Below, piece after piece: positions 44,401 through 53,400 of a stretch of 64,000 bases of DNA. Within the stretch, counting starts at the first letter, position 1, and every line of letters begins with the position of its first letter. The notes below the pieces were generated by a model, which was not told where the DNA came from, searched no databases, and saw nothing but the letters and a program-made list of their open reading frames with translations. Source of the DNA: Eublepharis macularius (Eukaryota; Chordata; Lepidosauria; Squamata; Eublepharidae); the NCBI RefSeq assembly GCF_028583425.1, contig NC_072794.1, positions 31,245,232 to 31,309,231 of the forward strand, written 5' to 3'. Made by a program: the position numbers and the translations under genes.

Positions 44401-47400
44401 ACTGCTTGGGGTGACAAAGTATCTTCAGCTGGCCCTCCCCATACTTCAGAGTGAAGGGACAAGAGGGTAAAAGTCGTAAGGAAGGAAAAAAGTGAAACTC
44501 TGAAAAGGGAGAAAGCAGGCTGCTTCTCTGCTTACTTCAAAGCCCGGTTGGGTTTGTCCGGAAGGATAGCTGTGAAGTCGCTGCATGAATCTGATTTGTG
44601 AGACAGGCAACCCAGGCGAGTCCTCATCCCTCTGTTTCTGCAGTGAGTCATGCAAGGTTGGGGAACAAATGGGAGAGAAGGAGAAGGGATAACAAATTAA
44701 CAACATAGCATAAAAACATAAGAGTCCTGGTGGATCCAACTAAGAGTCCACCTAATCTAGTTTTCTCTTACCAACATTGGCCAGTAAGCTGCATCCAAGA
44801 ACTCTACAAGCTAGGCAAGAAGGCACCAGCACTCCCCTCTGCAGTGCCTCCAGCATCCAGAGATGCCTCTTCACAAGGAGGATACATTTAGCTATCATGG
44901 CTACCAGCCACTGATTTCCACCATGAATGTGTCAAATCCTTTTTTAAAGCCAATTCAGCAATGGCCATGCCAGCATTCTTCGGCAACGAACGCCATAAAT
45001 TATTAATCATCTGCCTAGTACCATTTTCTCCAGCCCTTCCTCCAAGGAGAGCAGGGCTGCTTGCAGTTCTTCCTTCCACCATTTTATCCTCACAACAACC
45101 CTGTGAGGCATGTTGGGCAGAGATAGGGATGCTCCAACCACCACCAGTTCAGCTCATATTCTGTTCGCCAGTCACCGTCAGGCAACCGATTTTTCGACAG
45201 ACTGTTCGGTAACCCATTTGTGGCTGTCCAGCATGTTGTTTTGGGGTATTCCCTCCTAAATATACAGCACAGTGCAATCAGCTTTGCATGTTTGTGTTTT
45301 CTTATGCAGCCAGATGGAATTCTACCCCACCCACCCCCAACACCAGCCTAGTCCTTGCTGCACTGCAGCTCCAGTTGACAGAACTTAAATAAGTTAAATT
45401 AGTCAAAAATCATATAAATCAGTCATAACTATTTTGCTTTTTAAAAATCTATTATTCAGTGCTCATCTAATTGGTCCTTAGAGACATAATGGCGTTTTCA
45501 CTCATGAAACATTTTGCAAAAAATCTGATGCAAACTTGTTCAGCAGGAGCCTGAGATGTTTGGTGCTGAACTGAACAGAAACAATGATCAGCTCATGTCC
45601 ATTCTCCATAGCTGAACACAATATTTTTGACTACTAAACTGCAAAATCTGCAGCATCGCTAGAAAGAGAATAACTTGCCCTGGCTCACCCAACAAGTTTA
45701 ATGGCAGAGTGGGGATATGAATCTGGGTCCCCCAAATCCTAGTTTAACCACTACAGTACAAAGCATTATATATTGTTTGAAGTATTTTTGTTTCTCTGTC
45801 CTGTACTCACTGAAAATTAATTGCATAAGGAGAGCCTAAATTTAATATTATGACAGAATGTGAAGAGTGCCTCTCTAAGCACTTTCATCATGCCATTAAT
45901 AATTTTCAGTACTTACCAAGAAATGAAATTCCTGCAAAATTTAAGAGTTAGAAATGTTTGTTCACAGGAAGTGAGAGAGAGATGTGTATGTGCTTGTGAG
46001 AAAACAAAAAATCAGGGGTCATTTCGTAGAAAAAGAGCGGGAGGAACTCATTAGCATAGCTCATTAGCATAGCTCATTAAGTATATGCCACGCCCCTTGA
46101 CATCGCCAGAAGCGTGTCATTAGCATAACTAATTTGCATATGCCACCCCCCCCCCCCGGCATCACCTATCCTGGCTGTTTTGGACCCAATCCTGGCCATT
46201 CAGGGCTAAAATTGAGCCCAAAATGGCAAAAAGGGGCTGAAAATGGTCAGGATCGGGCCACTGCTGAGTGGGAGAGTGATCCACCACCCATCAGAGGCCC
46301 GATCTGGGCCATTTCAGCCCCAAATCCAGGCTGAAACGGGCTTAAAATGGCCGAGTCAGGTGGGCGGGGCCACCTGACATATGACCTTTGGGGGGAACTG
46401 CCAGAACTGTGTTCCTGCACGTTCCCCCTCGAAATGAGCCCTGCAAATAATATTCTCCCATCTGCTTTCTTCCAGGCAGAACTTTACCGAGAGTTACTGG
46501 ATCTCAAACCTACTTGGAGCCTCTCACTTGGGTCCCTCCCTGAATGATTGGCTGTTAATTGTGATTGGGGACTGATGCAGCAAGAGGAGAACGGCCTCTC
46601 TGCCATCCACAGGAGCCCCAAGCCAGGTATCTCTTCCAAGCATGAAAGCTCCAATGCATGGTGTGGGGCTCCCCAGCTCAGCTTCTTCAGTTATTTAAGT
46701 AGAGGGAAAAGATGTGTATATTTCTGTGTGGATTGGGTTTGTCCATGGAAATGAATGACAGAGTTTTGCAACTCACTTGTACATTTTCATATGCAGCTCC
46801 AAAAACTGGGAATCTGGTTCAAGTTACACTGCTGCCTAGGTGAAATTTAATTTTCACTCACTCACACCAACACACACCCACAAACACACACACAATTTGT
46901 TGTATGCAGGGAGCAGGGCAGCAATTGTGCTACTTCTCTCAAGAACTTTCCCATTGCAATCCTTTTGCCCTGTTCTGTACCCATGCATGTAAAAGGAAAA
47001 TAGGCTACAGTTGGAAAAACAATTAGAGAATACCCACTTGTATGGAACAAGGGGGAAGGATCTACAGGGAAGTTGGAAATGGGAGAAAAAACCAATTGTC
47101 CCATTCCTCAGCCCCTGGCAAATGGTATTTCTCCCAGAGAATGTTACTGTTTGGGCTAAACCCCCTGAAATTCTGCACCCCAGGAACTGCCTGCATTGCT
47201 TGTTGGGTTTGGTAGGCTCTGCAGTCTTTTCACAATTCTGTGCCTGCCAGATATTTGGTTCTATGCATACAGAATGCTAACAACCATGGACAATGAGTCA
47301 GTTCAGAGCTTTGTGCAATCTTGCATCATGACTAGGCAGGCCAGGTTTCACACTCTAGCTGAGATCTCCCACCTCTTACCCTGGTTCCCCACCAGTATTT

Positions 47401-50400
47401 CCAAGGCTGGCAGGAGAAAAATGGGGGGAAATGGAGGAGTGCACCAGTGAGCAATGTCACTTCCAGCAAATACTGGAAGTAACATCACTAAGTTGGGGGC
47501 AATGCTCTAGGATTCAACCAAAACTCTATGGTTTAACTGAATGACATCACTTCCAGATTTCACTGGAAGTGAGGTTGTACATCCATGCACCCATCTTCTC
47601 CCAGTTCTTCTTGGGGGATTGCCAGCTTGATTTCTAAGCAAGATCTTGAGAGTTTCAGGTTAAATTCCCCCCTTCCCCATTTTATCCTAACAACAGCTCT
47701 TTGAGGTAAGTTAGGCTGAGGGAGAGCAAGGAGCCCAAGGTAACCTAATGAGCTTCCATGGCAAAGCAGAGATTTGAACTTGGGTCTCTCAGAATCTAGC
47801 CTGACACTCTAACCACTACTCCATGTCAGGTTTTTTTCTGCACAGATGCAGCTGGAAAAGCCTGTGGGTCGAGGTCAATTTCTGATTTGCTCTGGGTTAA
47901 TCTATGAACATTGTTTTGCGTTTCTCTGAAAACATTTCCCACCCACTCAAAGCTGTCCACGCCAATCCAGTGATTTAAGTGATGAAATCTCATCTCCATT
48001 ATAATATAAAGGTAGTTCAGAAAGCTTAGGCACACTTTCTACAGGAAGGGAAAGGAATTTTCAGAAGCATATTCTGAATAGAATATTCTCCCTTGTGTAA
48101 AGAAAGAAAAAAAAATAAGCTGAAAATTAGAGAAGTCTAGGCCTGTTAAGAGGGTTTGTTTGTGTTTACATGATATATTATCAATGATACATTTCACACT
48201 CTTCGCAGAGGTAAACCCAGGCTTCTCACTAAGTGTACACTTAGCAGACAGTTGCAGCCATTTAGGGTTCCCTGAAGAGTATACATCTACAATAAACATA
48301 TTTGCGACTCTCGTGGCAGGGCTATGAATCACGCGCTTATTCGAGCTCAGTCCCATTTCCACTTCAGCTACACAAGCAAAAAAGATTTGCTGAAAGCGTG
48401 AAAACAAGGCAAGTGACATACACAGTTCAATCCGACAAAGAGTTACTCCAGTCTAAGCCCACTGAAATCAATAGGCATACATTGGAATAACTTTGCAAAG
48501 GATTGCACTGACAGTTACCTATCACTGTGTAATCCTAAACATCGTTGTACTTTTCTAAGCCCCTTGATTTTCAGTAGACTTAGAAGGGGCTAACTACGTC
48601 AGGGATTGCACTGTACAGTTTTCCACCTGCTTTTCAAAGACCCTCAGCCCCTTGCTTATACAATAAGCCGTTTTCTCAATTTTTAGTCTAGTGACTGAGT
48701 TACATGTTACATGGAAGATCCAGGAGTGTCAGTGCAATCAAAAGTAAATCCCATTGCCTTCATTGGGACATTCACCCTATTAAATGCACTTAGGACTGCA
48801 ATAAAAGGAACAACAATGCACAAAAACACAGTTGCTAAAAATCACCACTGCAAAAGTGTGTCTAAGCAATAGTAATATATATGTTTACACTTTGTAAGAA
48901 TACAAAATGCAATGATTTAGGAATGCAGTAATCTTCCTGTTTCACAAAGCCTTCTTCAACTGATATTTGTGATGGCACCTGCCTATTAAACAACATGCAA
49001 CAATGTGGACATGCTAAATAAAATCTGCTTTAGATATATTTTTGCAGAGGTTTATTTCAGCATTTTGTGTTTTTGCTTAGGAGCGCAGCCTGCATCTCCC
49101 AATGTATTTTTTTTAAACACTAAAAAGCAGCCATAAGGAGGGTTTGTTTGGATGGGTCCAGGAGAGGCTTAACTATTCCCCTCTCACGGCATCATTTCTC
49201 AGATAGAATCTTCCACTCTTTTGCACCTTGTCAGCGTCTGACTCCCAAGGGCTGGAGTTTGGGGCTGTCATGCCCTCAGTGCCCTTTAGTAGTGGGCCGC
49301 AGACAAAGCCTCAGTTGTTGAGGGCGGCGGGATTCTGTCTCAGTCACCCTAGTCCCTCTATTCCTTCAACTGCTCAGCTCTGCTCTGCCTATGAGGTTAG
49401 GGATGCCGTTGAAACTGGGAGTCAGGGGTGGGGGCACGCTGATTTTTAATAAACCTGCTCCAGCATTACCCGTCACTTCCACAGCCCCAATTCTTCCTCG
49501 AACACACTACGAAAACCATTGTAAGTATACCACACGGGCTCTGTAAATCCAAAACCACAACAGTAATTCTGCCCATGCTCTTAACTCTCCTTTGAGACTC
49601 AGAAGACTTCCTTCTGCAAACTTTACCATGCATCAGCCAGCAGAAGCTTTTTATCGCGTGCACAGTTAAATATAAAGTGACATTTCTCATTGCCATATGG
49701 GAAGAAGTTGCAGAAAGCTTTGGCACTGTCCCTGAGATAATTTGCACAGTGCCCACTTCTTCCTTCTGTTCTAATCACTCTTGGATGGCTTCTATTTATT
49801 GAACATTTTAAAAATGTAATTTTAGAGCAAATCTAAATGTTAGCTGGATAAGATGATTATCTCCCTGGCACTGTGCAGCCTGCCGCATAACATTTAGAAC
49901 AGGAGAACCTTTTGCATGCCCGCCAGCATTTGATGGAGGCAAATAAGTACCTGGGTTTTCTAAGATGTGTACAATGCATTCTTAGAACAAGTAGGAGAGG
50001 GGAAGCCAAATGAATAAGCAATATAATCAGATCTCATCCCTCACTAGAGGATTTAAAAATGGTAACTGAATTCATTAAATGCAAAAACGTTTGGTGTGGT
50101 GGAAGAGGGAAGCTGTTAACCAATTAAATGATTTGGGGTAGATGAATCATCTCCCTTTTAACCAATTATGTTTAAATAAATTTGAATATTGCCAGTGTTA
50201 ACACAGGCGCCCTTTGGTGATAACTTTCAACTTAATTGACAAAAGACACTACTCGTTATTACAAGGAGCTTCCATTTTAGGGAAAGATCTGAATCAAATA
50301 GAAGTGGGTAAGAGAAGAAGTACTAGATCTAAATGAAAACAACTAAGAAGCTCCAAGTAACAAGGTCTAGTTGGCAGAAACCCAAGGGTTCTTAAGGAAT

Positions 50401-53400
50401 TTAAATGGGACATTCTTTTATCTGGAAATAAAACTGACCTACCTTCCAGAAGAATATGTAATGTGACACCAAGTTTTAAAAACGGATCCAAAAAGATGCA
50501 GCCTGTTTACTAACTTGTTCTGCATGAATTGGTGGAAACTCTTATCAAAGATACACTTACTAAGCACATAGAGAAACAAGCCTGACTCAGGAAGGATCAA
50601 CATGACTTCCATAAAGGGAACTCTTGCCTCACCAATATTTTAGAGTTCTTTAAAAGGATTAACATACACTGGACAAGGTTGACCCGATAGATATACTGTA
50701 TACCTGGATTTCCAAAAAACTTTTAACAAAGTCCTTCACAAAAAGCTCCTTAGCAGTCATGGGGGAAGAGGATGGCTCTCTCATGCACTAGGAAGTGGTT
50801 AAATGATTAGAAATGGAAAGCAAGAGAGCTCTTTTTTGGACAGTTATCACAAAGGAGGGGTGTAAGCAGTGGAGTTCAACTGGGACTGGCATTAGAACCA
50901 GTACTATTTAATTTGTTCATAAACGATCTGGAACTGGGATTAAGCAGCAGGCAGGTTAGTGGAGGAGACCAAATTATTCAGCATGGTGAAAACAGACAGT
51001 GAGGAATTCCAAACGGGTCTCTCCGAACTGGAGAGGTTCTGTTGTGACTGTTCAATGTATGTATAAAGAAATGCACATCACAGTGAAAAACCATGTGAAT
51101 GAAACACTAACATAATATCTGCAGAGGATACTGTGTGGCAGCCATGGGGGAAAAAAGCCAGTTCTACATCAAGCATTATTAGGGAAGGAACAGAACACAT
51201 GATGTCCAGTATAGTAAAGCATCTGTATAGCTCTATGATGTAGCCACATTTTGAATACAGTTCAGGTTACCATCTTACCAAAAAATATTGTAGCACTGGA
51301 AAAAGGTACAAAGGAGGGAAGCCAAAATGATCGAAGGAAAGGAGCAATTTCCATACAAGGAAAGGCTAAGGAGTGTGAGGTTTTTAAATTTAGAGAACAG
51401 ATGCCCAAGGAAAGGGATAGAGGTTTATAAAATCATGCACCAGGTGAAAAAATGCGGATAGAATTTTTTTTCTCCCACTTCCATACCACTAGAACTCATG
51501 CAAACCCATTGAAGTTAATGGGCAGAGAAAAAGAAGAACTTCTTTGCTCAAAGAATGATCGGCTTGTAGAATTTGCTACCGTGGGATGTGGTGATGCCCA
51601 CAAATTTAGGCTGTATTCACATCTCATCGGAAACTGTGCTATCACTGCAGTATAGCCATCTTTCACCTCCTAGATTGTCTACACAGGCAAACCATCTGCA
51701 AATGACTGCTATGGTGAAATGATAGCACTGTACCCAACAAGCTGCAGATACAGCCTTGATTGGCTTAGGGAAGGGATTAGACAAGGTCATAGCTGTTAGC
51801 CACAATGACTAAATGGAACCTCCATGTTCAGTGGCAGTAAATTTATGAATACCAGTGTTGGGGCAACAATAGGGTGGGGGCAGGCTTAGGCCTTCATGAC
51901 TAGCTTCTAGACCTTCCAGGGAAGCTGGCTGATATGTGAGACAGAATGGAGGGCTAGATGGCCCACTGGTCTAGTTCAGCTGCTCTTATGTAAGCATCCG
52001 CCATCATATTTTCATTTTCATTCCTGGATACTCTAATACATTTCAGCCAAAATAGCTTTGAAGAAATAAGCAAGTGTTTCTTTATCCTGACTCACCACCA
52101 ATGAAAAGCAGATGTCATCAATTAAAAACTGGCTTCCCAAAGATAATCAACCAGAGCTTCAGTGGGTTAATCTACCAATTGAACAGTTTAAGGACTTGAG
52201 TTGCGACCCTTTTATTTTCCACATACAGATATCATCAATTTCCCCCATTTCTGCCCTAGGGCACCTTGCAAAATGCTACAAACATCTGCAGGACTTCAAA
52301 GTTCAGTCAACAGCCACAGAGCTATGAAATCCTGTTCACAAAGCCAGCAGATTATATTTGGCCACCCGGATAGGAGTGCGACTACATGGCAAGTCAGCTG
52401 TAGCATTGCACCCCTTTGGTATGTGAATGAAGCAAGTACAAGCAAGCAAGAAAACAATGACCATATCTGTTAAAAAGGTACATGGGGCGTGCACCCTTTG
52501 TTAGCAATACTGATATATGGACATGTAATCTAAAGCAATGGTTCCCAGCCTTTTTGGTATGGTGTGACCCACAAGTCCAAATTTACTTACAGTGCAATCC
52601 TAAACAGAGTTACTCCAGTCTAAGCTCGTTGAAGTCAATGGACTTAGACTGGAGTAACTCTGCTTAGGGCTGCACTGTTAGTAGGGCTGACCCAGGTTTT
52701 GGGGTGCCCTAGGTAGATTATGACCTGCGTGCCCATGTAGTCCAGCATTCCATTTTCTACAGTAGCCAACTGGATGCTCTTAAGAAATGAACAAACACTG
52801 CACAAAAGGCACAGCTGCCCTCAAACAAGTGGCATTCCAAAGTACAAAGCTTTTGCATTTGAACAGCTCCCCACAACTCTTCATACTTTTTTTCCTCCTT
52901 CCAGCTACTACTGTAAAGTACTAGTTGCCTGACAGATTTCCTTCCCTCATTATTGTTGCAGAGGTGGAAGGTGAGAAGCTGAGAAGCTGACCAAGAGGAA
53001 TAGGAGAGAACGAATGATGCAAAAGGTAGGAACCTTTAGGGAGGCCATAAGGGAGGGCTGGCCTGTGACCCACTTTCAGAGGCTTCACAACCTACTTTTG
53101 TGTCCCAGTCCACGGGTGGGGAAACACTGACCAAAAGCCAATTCCTTCAAGGCTCTACCTACGGGTACAGGCACATTAACTACAAAATCCAATCCTCCTG
53201 TTAAGGAAAATGATTGGAGATCCTTGGTGCTCTTTTTCTCAAAACCATGATGCTCCTGCATGGATCGCCCCTAGGACTGCCAACCTCCAGGTGGGGCCTG
53301 GAGATCTCCTGGAATTACAACTGATCTCCAGACTACAGGTATCCATTATCTTGGAGAAAATGGCTGCATTGGAGGGTGGACTCTATAGTATTATCCTCCA

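Noticed and set aside
51120-51145. Minus-strand ATGGCTGCC as a possible RGS8 first exon
   Set aside because: The following codons do not match the RGS8 N-terminus, whereas 54441-54431 does and has a donor in the right phase.
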